Assembly (NCBI RefSeq): GCF_014202575.1
Contig: NZ_JACHHB010000011.1
Location: forward strand, 1 to 64,000
DNA length: 64,000 nt
From: Texcoconibacillus texcoconensis
GTDB taxonomy: Bacteria > Bacillota > Bacilli > Bacillales > Salisediminibacteriaceae
Direction of reading: 5' to 3'
Shown: positions 8,873 to 18,775 of the stretch, piece by piece
How the letters are laid out: the number at the start of each line of letters is the position of its first letter
Position numbering within the stretch: position 1 is the first letter of the stretch
Program-made: the position numbers and the translations under genes
Notes under the pieces: model-generated
The model's input: only the letters and a program-made list of their open reading frames with translations
What the model was told of the DNA's origin: nothing
The model's database searches: none

Positions 8873-9700
8873 TTACTTCGACGCTAAATCAACAATTTCA
8901 CGGTCGGTCATTTTAAGCGCTGTCGCCATTCCTTTTTTCAATGTACTTTTTGTCGAAAACTTGCCTAAATCAATACCTAGGTTAACAACTGTCTGCGCAA
9001 TCTCAGGTCGAATACCAACGAGAATACATTCGGCGCCTACTAACCGAACCGCTTCCGCCGCTTGAATAATGTGGTGAGCCACCATGGTATCAACAACCGG
9101 AACACCTGTTATATCAATAAGAACGACTTGAGCCCTATTCTCAATCACACCCTCTAACAGGTTCTCCATAATCAATTTCGCTCGTTCACTATCGATCGTC
9201 CCGATAAGCGGCATAACACAGATCTCATCAAAAACAGGGATAAGCGGAGCTGACAATTCTTTTAATGCCATTTTTTGCGAAAAAACAGTGTTCTCCCACG
9301 AACCGCTATAATCACTTACTAGTGCATTGATGAGGTTGTCGATCCAACTTTCAATTTCTTGATAAAACTCAATGTCATAACAGTAGTTATCACCTGTGTT
9401 AGACAGCGTTTCCACAGTAATTTGTCGAAAAGACTGCAAGCCACGAGTAATATAATTGAGAGGCCATCCTAGTTGAATCAGACGCTCTGAATACTGACTA
9501 ATGCGCTCGTATACATCATCAGAACAAAGGTCAACCGTTTCAAAGATTTTATCGACAAATTCACGATTTGTGCTCCGATAAACTGAATCCGAAATATTCT
9601 GCAAATAATCTTCGTACCTAAATTGCTCAATCTCTTCTAGCCATTGTTCGACAATTTCATCTTTTTTCTCTAAAATACTTTCTTTAATCGATGGATGCAT
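8873..9700 (-). CDS. rsbRA: Stressosome sensor protein RsbRA
   Basis: A 275-residue protein with an N-terminal non-heme globin-like sensor domain (around 1-135) and a C-terminal STAS domain (around 155-270). Threonines in [10 protein letters not shown] and [11 protein letters not shown] match the two RsbT phosphorylation sites known in B. subtilis RsbRA. The ATG at 9700 has GGGGGA at the right distance; another ATG lies 15 bp upstream. It is the first gene of the rsb operon, downstream of mazF as in B. subtilis. Confidence 0.93.
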   Translation of the reverse strand: MHPSIKESILEKKDEIVEQWLEEIEQFRYEDYLQNISDSVYRSTNREFVDKIFETVDLCSDDVYERISQYSERLIQLGWPLNYITRGLQSFRQITVETLSNTGDNYCYDIEFYQEIESWIDNLINALVSDYSGSWENTVFSQKMALKELSAPLIPVFDEICVMPLIGTIDSERAKLIMENLLEGVIENRAQVVLIDITGVPVVDTMVAHHIIQAAEAVRLVGAECILVGIRPEIAQTVVNLGIDLGKFSTKSTLKKGMATALKMTDREIVDLASK

Positions 9701-9734
9701 CCATACTTCCCCCATTTTCTATGCTCGTATCAAT

Positions 9735-9763
9735 ATTATTTCACTGATTCCTTCGGATTGCAA
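9735..9763 (-). promoter_or_regulatory. Probable sigma-A promoter of rsbRA
   Basis: On the minus strand TTGCAA (9758-9763), 17 bp, then AATAAT (9735-9740), about 35 bp before rsbRA. It would supply basal expression of the sigB operon. Confidence 0.45.
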
Positions 9764-9982
9764 CGATACTTGTAGACAGTAAAAAACTTGTAATCTTTTC
9801 ACTTAAAAGTTCACAATTTTTTACTTAAAATGTGTTACTCCGTCTATTTTCCGAATATTCTGTATATTAAACGGAGAATTTTCTACTCCATTTATGCTTT
9901 AAACCACCCGAGGTCATACCCGGCATATGAACAGGATTTTTAATTCATCTCTTGCGATCCACCCTAGCATTTTAATTTCTAA

Positions 9983-10013
9983 TAAAACAAAAAAGCTGCT
10001 TGGAAAAAGCAAC
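9983..10013 (-). terminator. Terminator after mazF
   Basis: On the minus strand GTTGCTT and AAGCAGC pair with one G-U, followed by a T-rich run. It lies 40 bp past mazF and separates the alr-mazEF unit from the rsb operon. The remaining bases up to rsbRA are AT-rich with no ORF. Confidence 0.7.
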
Positions 10014-10050
10014 TTTCTGAACGGTCGATCGTATTTCTATTTACAATATC

Positions 10051-10401
10051 CTAAAAGTCGATCAGCCCTAGGCTGATCATGAGTGCATCATTAACTTTCA
10101 CCATCATATCGTCATCCAGATGAGTGATTTTATCTGTTAGTCGCTGTTTATCGATCGTCCGAATCTGCTCTAATAAGATGACAGAGTCGCGGTCGAATCC
10201 ATATCGTTTTGCACTAATTTCAACGTGCGTTGGTAATTTCGCTTTTTGAATTTGTGCAGTAATAGCTGCCACGATTACAGTCGGACTAAATCGATTGCCG
10301 ATATCATTCTGAATAACTAGAACTGGTCGAACGCCCCCTTGTTCGGAGCCAACAACGGGTGAAAGATCAGCAAAATACACATCACCGCGTTTTACAATCA
10401 A
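10051..10401 (-). CDS. mazF: MazF/NdoA endoribonuclease toxin
   Basis: A 116-residue MazF protein (B. subtilis NdoA/EndoA), starting [23 protein letters not shown]. It has the conserved [12 protein letters not shown] strand-loop and RTIDKQRL. The B. subtilis enzyme cuts mRNA at U^ACAU. It follows its antitoxin gene after 5 bp and lies upstream of the sigB operon, as in B. subtilis. Confidence 0.95.
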   Translation of the reverse strand: MIVKRGDVYFADLSPVVGSEQGGVRPVLVIQNDIGNRFSPTVIVAAITAQIQKAKLPTHVEISAKRYGFDRDSVILLEQIRTIDKQRLTDKITHLDDDMMVKVNDALMISLGLIDF

Positions 10402-10406
10402 TGGCC

Positions 10407-10688
10407 TTACACCCCACTAACTAATCGATCCAAGGTATGCTCGGCCTCCTCCTCGGCAAGAAAGGCTTCCGTTGCAATATTTAAATTAATTTTCGCCATC
10501 TCCATGTAACCTTGTTGCATTGTTTCACGAATCTGTTGTTTCTTCTGCTCTCTAAGGTACATTTTTGTCGCTTGTTGAATAATCTCACTTCGCTTTAAAT
10601 TATCCTCGTTTTCTAACAAACCATCCAAATCATTTAAAACATGTTGTGGTAAACTCACCATGATTCGTTTAGTGTTCTCTTCTGACAC
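10407..10688 (-). CDS. mazE: MazE/NdoAI antitoxin
   Basis: A 93-residue ribbon-helix-helix antitoxin. The DNA-binding strand [15 protein letters not shown] is N-terminal and an acidic toxin-binding tail (AEEEAEH) is C-terminal. The start is GTG with GGAGGTG upstream. Confidence 0.93.
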   Translation of the reverse strand: MSEENTKRIMVSLPQHVLNDLDGLLENEDNLKRSEIIQQATKMYLREQKKQQIRETMQQGYMEMAKINLNIATEAFLAEEEAEHTLDRLVSGV

Positions 10689-10836
10689 AATAACACCTCC
10701 AACGAAACTGACAACCCTGAAATTTATCCCAAAACAATCATAGCACTTGCCTACCGGGATTGCAAAGTAACTTAAGCAATCACCATAATAACTTTTCTAC
10801 AAAAAACGTAAAATTCCTTCAAAAAAAGATAAAACA

Positions 10837-12009
10837 CTAAAAAACATCGTTATCAATCTGAACCATCTTTCCGCCCTTCCATACAGCCCGAGGAACCCGA
10901 TAGCTAATCATACAAGGGATTTCATAAGTGATTGTACCTAGACGCCTAGCCACTTCTGCTACAGAAATCATGTCTTCTTGCTGTCTTCCAATCAACGTAA
11001 CTTTTTCGCCAACTTCCACTCTATGTGGTAGTAAGACCATCATTTGATCCATACAAATACGACCGACGATCGGACAACGAACACCATTTACAAGGACTTC
11101 ACCTTGCGTAGCATTTTCTCGAATCCACCCATCTGCATATCCGATCGGCACAGTTCCAATCCACTCATCCTTTTGTGCTTGATAAGTAGCACCGTAACTA
11201 ATCGCTTCACCTGCAGATAGTTTTTTAACATGCACGAGACGGCTATGCAGAGAAAATGCCTCGTGTAATTCAAAGGGTAAATGCTCCGCAATTTCATCAG
11301 CTGGCGTCAAACCATACATAGATATTCCTACACGAACCATATTATACACTTTATCTAAGTGACGAAGTGCCGTAGCACTGTTGCCTGCGTGTATATATTT
11401 TATCGGTTCTGGGTGTTCTTTTTTTAACCAACGCAGCATCCGGTCAAAACGATTCTTCTGTTCATCAGCATACGACGCATCGAGTTCATCCGCAGTCGCA
11501 AAGTGTGTATACACACCTTCCAACTGGAAGTTTTTCGAATCGCGTATCCTCTTAACTACAGCATGCCCTTCTTTTTCCGTTCGTATGCCAATTCTAGCCA
11601 TACCAGTATCAATTTTTAAATGACAATTAATCAAATCGTCGTCTTCTATGACCTTGGATGCTTGATCTAGCCAATCAGCTTGAAAAACAGTCAAAGCAAT
11701 TGAATATTCAGCTGCGAGTTTTGTATCTTGCGGGCGTATATAACCTAGTACAAGGACAGGGGCTGTAACACCTGTTTTACGTAATGCTAACGCTTCATCT
11801 AGTGTTGCTACACCAATATAAGGAACACCTAAACGAAGTGCGACTCGCGCTACATGTTCAGCACCATGGCCATAACCGTTCGCTTTGACAACCGCCATCA
11901 TTTGCGTTTCATCGGGTAGCCAACTTTGGAAGTTGTGAATATTTTTTTCAACCTCATCCAAATTCACTTCTACCCACGTGTCTCGATAAAAGGGTTGCCT
12001 TTCCCCCAA
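10837..12009 (-). CDS. alr: Alanine racemase
   Basis: A 390-residue fold-type III PLP enzyme that makes D-alanine for peptidoglycan. The PLP lysine lies in AVVKANGYGHG (Lys42) and the catalytic tyrosine in AISYGATYQ (around 273). The start is TTG at 12009, placed because AAAGGAGG lies 8 bp before it and the resulting ...RQPFYRDTW matches the family N-terminus. The order alr - mazE - mazF matches B. subtilis. Confidence 0.95.
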   Translation of the reverse strand: MGERQPFYRDTWVEVNLDEVEKNIHNFQSWLPDETQMMAVVKANGYGHGAEHVARVALRLGVPYIGVATLDEALALRKTGVTAPVLVLGYIRPQDTKLAAEYSIALTVFQADWLDQASKVIEDDDLINCHLKIDTGMARIGIRTEKEGHAVVKRIRDSKNFQLEGVYTHFATADELDASYADEQKNRFDRMLRWLKKEHPEPIKYIHAGNSATALRHLDKVYNMVRVGISMYGLTPADEIAEHLPFELHEAFSLHSRLVHVKKLSAGEAISYGATYQAQKDEWIGTVPIGYADGWIRENATQGEVLVNGVRCPIVGRICMDQMMVLLPHRVEVGEKVTLIGRQQEDMISVAEVARRLGTITYEIPCMISYRVPRAVWKGGKMVQIDNDVF

Positions 12010-12145
12010 CCTTGACGCCTCCTTTGATGAGCCAACCATTCCGTTCTTTTTAAGCGCTATGTTTTATTATCCTTCGCAAAAGTCTTTATGTCAATAAAGG
12101 ACAAGATGGTAAAATACGGTTCGTTAAAATTCAGTCCAAAAGTAT

Positions 12146-12200
12146 CAAAAATAGAAGGAGGCAGACTCGCCGAACGGAAACCATTCACGAAAGTCTGCCT
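12146..12200 (-). terminator. Hairpin terminator after ydcC
   Basis: AGGCAGACT and AGTCTGCCT (12159-12167 and 12192-12200) form a 9-bp stem with a 24-nt loop. On the minus strand it is followed by CCTTCTATTTTT. It starts 14 bp beyond the ydcC stop. Confidence 0.65.
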
Positions 12201-12214
12201 CTTCAGTCCAAAGG

Positions 12215-13249
12215 TTATTTTTCTTCCGATCCATATACACTACGAGCGATTGTTGCTAATTCTTCATCGCTTAATGTTTGTGATGCTAAGAAGAAATCTG
12301 CCCCTTGGTAAGACCATGAGATCGTTTTGTTATCTCCATCTCTAGATAATGCACCAATCGCGAAACCTAGATCAATAGGATCACCTTCGGAAATATGCAT
12401 CGGCGTACTCGCATCTACCGCTTGACTTCGCTGTTGTACTAATGTGAAAGAGTCATCTCCATCATAGGACAAAATCACTCGTTCACCATCTTCTGTCTCA
12501 ATTTCTTGAGACTCTTCTAAGGACGTACCTTGTGGTTGATAAGTTGGATATAAAACATTAAATGGCTCTTCTGAACCTTCTTCAGCTAACGTCGGAATTT
12601 CTTCCATGTTCAACTGTGCTCCTGCCATATTACGATCCATATCAAAGTCGGCTTCATTGAATGATGCATCGACTTCAAATCCTTCAAATTCAATTTCCAC
12701 AAGTACGTCAAGGTCTGGGTCCATCACTTGCACTTTATTAGGCGCTAAGTCTTTTTTATCGAGTGCAATTTCTTGTTGGTTTAAGTTTTTATTTGTATAG
12801 TTTGTATTCGTTTGGAAAATGTATTCATCATCTGTTGCTGTAAATGTACGTTCTGGATCGACCAAAATGTCATTAATCAAAGATTCATACAAGTAGACTT
12901 GGCTATTATTCTCAGGCCAGTCGCTTTGGAATCGGAAGCTCTTATTCAATGCTGGCGTTAAAACAAACACACCCTCGTCATTACGCAAAATAATTTGTTG
13001 TTGGTCTTTTTCTGCATTATTTAGCGCAACACGATAAAATGACGGACTGTCATGCCATACTTCCACGTCGTACGTTTGCGGCTCTTCACCTGTTTCTAAC
13101 GTCATCTGCGCTTCTGCTTTATAACCTGACATACTTTCAAGACGGTCCTCTAATTCTCCTATGACATCTTCTTGTGTTTTCTCGCCACATCCGGCTAATG
13201 TCAATACTGCAACAGCAAGAAACATCACGAAAGTCATCGAACGTTTCAT
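12215..13249 (-). CDS. ydcC: LolA-like lipoprotein YdcC
   Basis: A 344-residue lipoprotein. The signal peptide MKRSMTFVMFLAVAVLTLAGC has its lipobox cysteine at residue 21. The mature part has a LolA-type beta fold (around 30-200) and a C-terminal DUF4367-like segment. B. subtilis YdcC is a sporulation-associated lipoprotein of unknown molecular role. The ATG at 13249 follows AAGGGG by 9 bp; in-frame sequence upstream has no signal peptide. It lies between the Nnr gene and alr, as expected. Confidence 0.88.
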   Translation of the reverse strand: MKRSMTFVMFLAVAVLTLAGCGEKTQEDVIGELEDRLESMSGYKAEAQMTLETGEEPQTYDVEVWHDSPSFYRVALNNAEKDQQQIILRNDEGVFVLTPALNKSFRFQSDWPENNSQVYLYESLINDILVDPERTFTATDDEYIFQTNTNYTNKNLNQQEIALDKKDLAPNKVQVMDPDLDVLVEIEFEGFEVDASFNEADFDMDRNMAGAQLNMEEIPTLAEEGSEEPFNVLYPTYQPQGTSLEESQEIETEDGERVILSYDGDDSFTLVQQRSQAVDASTPMHISEGDPIDLGFAIGALSRDGDNKTISWSYQGADFFLASQTLSDEELATIARSVYGSEEK

Positions 13250-13313
13250 CTGCTCAACCCCTTTGTCTCGATTGGACGACAAAGGAGGGATTCTATTCAT
13301 CGTGGTCCCTGTT

Positions 13314-14846
13314 TTAACGAAAGGCATAAGGCCATTCATTAATAAGGTCAGATGCGACCAAACCCATTGGTGAAGCACCACACTCTACCAATTGATCAGC
13401 TACATAACCATGGATATACACAGCATTGCAAAGAGCTTCTTGTATTGATTCGTGTTGCAGGCAAAAGGCAAGGATCGCGCCTGTTAAAATATCTCCAGAT
13501 CCTCCTTTAGCTAACGAAGGGTTTCCCGTCGGATTAATCCACTGCTTACCATCAGGAGCAGTAACGATCGTGTACCTCCCTTTCAACACGAGGTATACAC
13601 CAAAATCCATGGCAAAAGCTTTTGCGACATGAAAACGGTCCTGCTCAACGTTCTCTACAGTTTCCCCTGTTAACACAGCCATTTCTCCTGGATGAGGAGT
13701 CAGTACAACTGGGAACGACGCTTCTTTTAAACGTTCTTTTTCATAAGCCACATTGTGGATTGCATCGGCATCCATAATGACTGGGCCTTGGAACCCTGAG
13801 AACATATCGAAAATTGAAAAACGCTGATCACGTCCGATTCCTGGGCCAATAGCTATCCCATCAAATCGATTCGACTCTAGTACAGAAACAACAGAAGACA
13901 TCCATTCTTCTTGCTCATGCTCATTGGCCAATGGATGAACCATCGCTTCAGGCGCTTGTGAAGCAGCTGCTGTTGCAACAGATAAAGGTGTCGCTAATGT
14001 CGTTAAACCCGCTCCCGCTCGTAAGCATGCTCTTGTTGTTAAAATGGGAGCTCCTGGCATCGTACGACTCCCACCTATAATGAGCGCCCGACCAAAGTCC
14101 CCTTTATGTGCATGATCTGATCTCTTGGGCAACGAGTTACGCACACGCGTCTCATCCCATAGTTCCCGATGAATGTTCATTTTTTGAAAAGCAGCAGCAG
14201 GAATCCCGATATCCAACGTGATCTGTTCTCCGTAGAAAGAAGCGTAAGGAAAATGAAAAGCTGTTAATTTAGGTGCTTGCAAAGTGAAAGTTTTATCTGC
14301 TTTCACACCCAAAACTTCTCTTTGCTCATTTTCCGTACTTGACGGTATACCACTAGGAACATCAATAGAGAAAACTTTGGCTTTACTTTCGTTGACAGCT
14401 GCGATGACTTCATCATATGGCTTTCTTACCTCACCACGAATTCCTGTTCCTAACAACCCATCAACGATGACATCATAGTGATTGATGTTACGGTAGAAAG
14501 TCTCATATTCCTCTTGATACTCGCGAAACTTATAACCACATCGTTGATAAATATTTGCATGGGTTTTCGCAGTTCCACGAATCCGATCAATTGGAGGTAT
14601 CGTCCATACATCTACAAGATAACCTTTTTCGTTCAGTAATCGCCCGACAACAAAGCCATCTCCTCCATTATTTCCTGCACCAATGAAAACAGCGATCCGA
14701 TTAGCCTCTTGTACAGATTTTTCTTTTTCCAATGCTAAAAATAACGCTTGCCCTGCATTTTCCATCAACAACTCTTCTTGCAACCCTATCGATTCCATGG
14801 TGTAGCGGTCAATTTGGTGCATCTCCTCACCAGTTACCACCTTCAT
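13314..14846 (-). CDS. nnr: Bifunctional NAD(P)HX epimerase/dehydratase
   Basis: A 510-residue fusion. The N-terminal YjeF epimerase domain (1-210, FIGAGNNGGDGFVVGRLL) is followed by a C-terminal ADP-dependent dehydratase of the ribokinase-like fold (225-505, ending in NPTGNPSLAKGGSGDILTG). Together they repair hydrated NADH and NADPH. The ATG at 14846 has GGAGGGAAC upstream. It is co-oriented with acpS and ydcC. Confidence 0.94.
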   Translation of the reverse strand: MKVVTGEEMHQIDRYTMESIGLQEELLMENAGQALFLALEKEKSVQEANRIAVFIGAGNNGGDGFVVGRLLNEKGYLVDVWTIPPIDRIRGTAKTHANIYQRCGYKFREYQEEYETFYRNINHYDVIVDGLLGTGIRGEVRKPYDEVIAAVNESKAKVFSIDVPSGIPSSTENEQREVLGVKADKTFTLQAPKLTAFHFPYASFYGEQITLDIGIPAAAFQKMNIHRELWDETRVRNSLPKRSDHAHKGDFGRALIIGGSRTMPGAPILTTRACLRAGAGLTTLATPLSVATAAASQAPEAMVHPLANEHEQEEWMSSVVSVLESNRFDGIAIGPGIGRDQRFSIFDMFSGFQGPVIMDADAIHNVAYEKERLKEASFPVVLTPHPGEMAVLTGETVENVEQDRFHVAKAFAMDFGVYLVLKGRYTIVTAPDGKQWINPTGNPSLAKGGSGDILTGAILAFCLQHESIQEALCNAVYIHGYVADQLVECGASPMGLVASDLINEWPYAFR

Positions 14847-14918
14847 TTGATAGTTCCCTCCTATCCGCAATATCACTATATGAGACTAGCCCATTCAATA
14901 TGACGAGCCTAGCCCGTT

Positions 14919-15281
14919 TCATTCTTCAATAATTACTTGAGCGGCTGCATGGCCTGATGTGTGCGTAATTGAAACGTGATAACTTTTATTTTTATAAGCT
15001 TGCTTCTTCACTTCTAGAAGGGGTTTACCCGACTCAGAACGTAAAACTTCAATGTCTTGAAAAGATAAAGACGCACCGATTCCACAACCTATTGCTTTCG
15101 AACATGCCTCTTTTGCCGCAAACCGGCCTGCTATGTATTCCATCTGCTTTTTTTCTGGCAATTTATCTAAGGATGTTAACTCTTTTTCTGTAAGGATGCG
15201 AAACACAAATTTCGGTTGCCGCTTTGTAAGTTTCTGTATACGTTCTATTTCTACGATATCTAAACCAATTCCTACAATCAT
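14919..15281 (-). CDS. acpS: Holo-[acyl-carrier-protein] synthase
   Basis: A 120-residue AcpS that transfers 4'-phosphopantetheine to ACP. Magnesium-binding Asp8 (GIGLDIVEIERI) and Glu58 (GRFAAKEACSKA) are present. GGAGGAG precedes the ATG at 15281. Confidence 0.95.
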   Translation of the reverse strand: MIVGIGLDIVEIERIQKLTKRQPKFVFRILTEKELTSLDKLPEKKQMEYIAGRFAAKEACSKAIGCGIGASLSFQDIEVLRSESGKPLLEVKKQAYKNKSYHVSITHTSGHAAAQVIIEE

Positions 15282-15367
15282 AAACGGAACTCCTCCACAA
15301 TTTTTAATTAAATGAATTTCATAATAGATGATGTAAAGATCATTTCGGAACATGGATTGTAATTTTC

Positions 15368-15492
15368 ACTTCAGGCGGACGCTTTCCCAAGGGCTTGTCT
15401 TCAGCTAAATTCAGCTCCACAAACCGTCGCTGAATTGGATCTTCAGACTGCGCTGACCCTTTTGGAGTCGCCGCCTTTCGTTTCAATCACCC
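15368..15492. repeat. Intergenic repeat with imperfect inverted ends
   Basis: A GC-richer block whose ends are roughly inverted: AGGCGGACGCTTTCC at the left and GGAGTCGCCGCCTTTCG at the right. It resembles the short non-coding dispersed repeats that I recall from Bacillus genomes. No ORF is present. Copy number cannot be judged from one window. Confidence 0.5.
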
Positions 15493-15787
15493 GTTTCAAA
15501 AACGAACGTTAACCTTCGTGAAGTTTGTTAAAACCCTTCATTATGATATTGGTTCAATTAAATGAAATTTAACATTGTTCACAAAACAAGAGCTTATCTT
15601 ATTGTAGATAAAGTATGCTACAATAAATGGTGATCATTTCTCATATGCTTTTTACATAAAGGATCTTTCCTTAAACTTTGTTGTTTTTGATAAACTCGGT
15701 GAAGCGAAAGGTGACGGCACTAGGTTGGCTAAATGCGGTCACGTCGTCGACCATGTGGTTCGCTTGTGGTTGTCGTATCGTTCGCTT

Positions 15788-15858
15788 GGACATTGATTCC
15801 GTTATTTACCTGAAAAAGGCCGATTTTGAGCTTTTTGCGGACATGAGTTCCGCTATTT
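15788..15858. repeat. Two-copy imperfect direct repeat
   Basis: GGACATTGATTCCGTTATTT (15788-15807) and GGACATGAGTTCCGCTATTT (15839-15858) are 16/20 identical, 51 bp apart, between acpS and the rhomboid gene. The 15282-16005 gap otherwise shows no convincing gene. Confidence 0.5.
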
Positions 15859-16005
15859 GCAAAAAAATTCCCTTCATTGCATGCAAAAGAGAAGATTAAC
15901 GGAACGTATGCCCGGGACCACGAACCACATTTTACTTGATCAGGTTTATTTTAGAGAACAGTCAAATTTTTAAATAAAGGAACCCATCTGAAAGGAGGAC
16001 TCTCT

Positions 16006-16761
16006 TTGTTTATTCGTAATGAAAGTTTCGATTCCTACATTCGATCTTACCCGATTGTCACTGGATTAATCGCCATTAACCTCATTTTATATGTTTGGGT
16101 TTATTTTTTCCCATGGTTAGGTGGGGACTTCATTCGTGATATGGGGATCGGATTCAATTTTGCTGTCATTATGCTCGATGAATACTGGCGCCTTGTCACT
16201 TCTATCTTTTTACATGCTGGTTTAACACATGCTTTATTTAATTCCTTTTCCTTGTTCCTTTTTGGTCCCGCTCTTGAGCAAATGCTAGGAAAAATGAGAT
16301 TTATTGTTGCATACCTTGGAACGGGAATTTTAGCGAATATTGGAACACTCATCGTTGGAGGCATTGACTATAACCCTCACCTCGGTGCTTCAGGAGCAAT
16401 CTTCGGCTTATTTGGTATCTATATTTACATGGTACTATTTAGAAAAGATTTAATCGATTCTGCAAATGCACAAATTATTATGACAATCGTCGTTATCGGA
16501 CTTATTATGACATTTGTTAATCCACGAATTAATATTTATGGCCACTTGTTTGGCTTAATTGCAGGGGCTGCGATTGGACCTATGATTTTATATAAAATTA
16601 AGTCCTTCAACCGCTTCCGGCGTCGCCCTGACCCAGATGAAATTGCCTTCGATCCAAACCGTTGGCAGAAAAAAGAAAAACAAAAGCAGTGGTTAAAACG
16701 CGCAGGGATCGCACTCGGTATTGTTTTGTTGATCGGCTGGTTAGGCCAGTTGTTCCTATAA
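16006..16761 (+). CDS. Rhomboid family intramembrane serine protease (YdcA type)
   Basis: A 251-residue membrane protein with six or more hydrophobic segments. The rhomboid nucleophile Ser129 is in GASGAIFG, the catalytic His180 is in IYGHLFG, and HAGLTHALFN forms the conserved oxyanion region. The start is TTG with AAAGGAGGAC 6 bp upstream. It is divergent from acpS, like ydcA in B. subtilis. Substrate unknown. Confidence 0.9.
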   Translation: MFIRNESFDSYIRSYPIVTGLIAINLILYVWVYFFPWLGGDFIRDMGIGFNFAVIMLDEYWRLVTSIFLHAGLTHALFNSFSLFLFGPALEQMLGKMRFIVAYLGTGILANIGTLIVGGIDYNPHLGASGAIFGLFGIYIYMVLFRKDLIDSANAQIIMTIVVIGLIMTFVNPRINIYGHLFGLIAGAAIGPMILYKIKSFNRFRRRPDPDEIAFDPNRWQKKEKQKQWLKRAGIALGIVLLIGWLGQLFL

Positions 16762-16774
16762 GTCTGGAAAAAAT

Positions 16775-16803
16775 TGAGGCCTTGAAAAGAGCCTCTTTTT
16801 TAT
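16775..16803 (+). terminator. Terminator after rhomboid gene
   Basis: GAGGC and GCCTC hairpin followed by TTTTTTT, 14 bp past the rhomboid stop. Confidence 0.7.
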
Positions 16804-16851
16804 ACCTCGATAAAGCCTACAACCGAAATAACTCCCTTTGGAAAATCTCCA

Positions 16852-16899
16852 AATAAAAAAACAGGCCGAAGGAAAAAACACTTTCCTCACGGCCTGTTA
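16852..16899 (-). terminator. Terminator after metal ABC operon
   Basis: AACAGGCCG and CGGCCTGTT form a 9-bp stem followed on the minus strand by TTTTTTT. It lies 20 bp beyond the substrate-binding gene. Confidence 0.85.
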
Positions 16900-16918
16900 T
16901 AAAACATAAACCTGTTAT

Positions 16919-17845
16919 TTATTGGCCTAACGCTTCTACAATTGCTTCTACGTTATGCTCCATCATATCAATGTAACTGTATACGCCTGTGCCTTCTTCT
17001 CCAAGGGCATCAGAATATATGACTTCTTCAAAGATCGGAACACCTGCGTTTTCAGATACAGTTTCCATGTAATTAGGACTTACAGTCGTTTCGATAAATA
17101 CATAAGGAATACCGCGCTCAGTCACCATATCAACAAGTCTTGAGATTTGCTGAGGTGTCCCTTCTTCATGAGCATTTAACTCCCAAATTCCCTCTGTCTC
17201 AAAACCATAAGCTTCACCAAAGTAAACTAGTGCATCTTCACTAATTGTAATGAAACGGTGCTCTTCTGGGATCTGCTCTGTTTGCTCCTCAATCCATGCA
17301 TCTAGTTCATTTAATTCCTCTTTAAAGCTTTCTGCATTTTCAGTGAAAGTACTTTCACCTTCTGGGTCTAGTTCAACCAATTCTTCAACAATGTTATCAA
17401 CATACGTTTTGACTAACGCCGGGTTTAACCAAGCGTGTGGGTCATCTGCATTTCCTTCGGATAATGGAATTGGCGTAATTCCACCAGTCACTTCTGCAGC
17501 TGGTGTATCTGTGACATTATCCATCATAGATTCTAACCAAGACTCTAGGCCTAATCCATTAACGAAAAACAAGTCAGAATCCGTCACTTTTTCAAAGTCA
17601 CTTGGTGTTGGTTCATGCTCTTCAGGTTCTTCTCCTAGCGGTACAATATAATCCACGGTACCGCGGTCACCAACAACTTCATCTACAACATCAGCTAATA
17701 CGGAGAAACTAGCTGTTAATTCCAATTGTTCTGTCTCACCTTGATTTGCTTCCTGATCATCAGTCTCTTCGGAACAACCCATTAAAATGGACCCTGAGAC
17801 AAAAAGTAAACCTAGTGCACTAAGTAAAGATTTGCTTTTAAACAT
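16919..17845 (-). CDS. Mn/Zn-type ABC transporter substrate-binding lipoprotein
   Basis: A 308-residue cluster A-I (PsaA/ZnuA/MntC family) lipoprotein with lipobox SILMGC. The apparent metal ligands are His in EEHEPTPSD, His in DPHAWLN, Glu in ISEDALVYFGEAYG and Asp in IYSDALGE. The His-His-Glu-Asp set is typical of manganese binders rather than zinc binders. The mature N-terminus is acidic, as in halotolerant bacteria. The ATG at 17845 follows GGGAGGAG. It is the last gene of an ATPase-permease-binding protein operon, arranged like S. aureus mntABC. Confidence 0.9.
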   Translation of the reverse strand: MFKSKSLLSALGLLFVSGSILMGCSEETDDQEANQGETEQLELTASFSVLADVVDEVVGDRGTVDYIVPLGEEPEEHEPTPSDFEKVTDSDLFFVNGLGLESWLESMMDNVTDTPAAEVTGGITPIPLSEGNADDPHAWLNPALVKTYVDNIVEELVELDPEGESTFTENAESFKEELNELDAWIEEQTEQIPEEHRFITISEDALVYFGEAYGFETEGIWELNAHEEGTPQQISRLVDMVTERGIPYVFIETTVSPNYMETVSENAGVPIFEEVIYSDALGEEGTGVYSYIDMMEHNVEAIVEALGQ

Positions 17846-17905
17846 CTTGATGTTCTCCTCCCTTAATTTCATATTCAATAAATCTATTTATCTTCTCAGG
17901 CAAAT

Positions 17906-18775
17906 TTAAGCTTTGCCTGTTGATAACCTCCTGCACCAACGAATGGCCACACCTTGCTTAGGTGAAAAGAAAAAGGCTAACGTAAACAAAATCGAAGCAA
18001 CGACAACAATAGATGCTCCAGTAGCGACATCATAAATATATGATAAGTAGACGCCTGTAACAGCTGATACCACACCAAAGAAGGCCGATAGCACCAACAT
18101 AATATGCAAACGTTCAGTCAGTAGATATGCTGTTGCTCCTGGCGTGATTAACATCGCAACGACTAAGATAATTCCAACTGTATTTAAAGATGCCACTGTA
18201 ACTAGCGAAAGTACGATCATGAGGATATAGTGAATCACCTTAGTTGGTAAGCCAATCGCTTTAGCCATCGTAGGGTCAAAAGTACTTAATAACAATTGTT
18301 TATAGAACAAAATAATCGCTAATAAGACGGCAATGGTAATGCCTAATGTGACCCATAGGTCTGTTCGGGACACTGCCAGCACATTACCAAACAAGATGTG
18401 CCAAATATCCACACTCGTGCCGCTGAGCGACGTCACCATAACAATACCAATCGCAAAAGTGGCAGTAAGAAGGATCCCGATCGCAGAGTCATCTTTAATC
18501 TTACTGTTTTGACTAATGTAACCTATACCTAATGCCGATAAAGCTCCTGTAGCAACTGCGCCAATAAAGAAACTACTACTCCCTAACATGTAGGATATAA
18601 CAACACCTGGTAGCACGGCATGGGATATGGCTTCTCCCATTAAAGCCATACCTCTTAAAATAATAAAGCAACCAACAACACCACAGAGTATGCCTACTAA
18701 GGCCCCTGCAATCAAAGCATGTTGTAGAAAGGGATACGTACTGACTGCATCAAAAAAGAACCGTATTTCTTCCAT
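17906..18775 (-). CDS. Mn/Zn-type ABC transporter permease
   Basis: A 289-residue ABC-3 family permease with about eight membrane segments and the signature GMALMGEAISHAVLPGV near the N-terminus. Its ATG overlaps the ATPase stop (TGATG). Only one permease gene is present, so the complex is probably a homodimer. Confidence 0.92.
   Translation of the reverse strand: MEEIRFFFDAVSTYPFLQHALIAGALVGILCGVVGCFIILRGMALMGEAISHAVLPGVVISYMLGSSSFFIGAVATGALSALGIGYISQNSKIKDDSAIGILLTATFAIGIVMVTSLSGTSVDIWHILFGNVLAVSRTDLWVTLGITIAVLLAIILFYKQLLLSTFDPTMAKAIGLPTKVIHYILMIVLSLVTVASLNTVGIILVVAMLITPGATAYLLTERLHIMLVLSAFFGVVSAVTGVYLSYIYDVATGASIVVVASILFTLAFFFSPKQGVAIRWCRRLSTGKA

Noticed and set aside
15678-15899. 73-codon open frame upstream of the rhomboid gene
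   Set aside because: It runs through the duplicated 20-bp module, has no good ribosome site and no protein-like composition.
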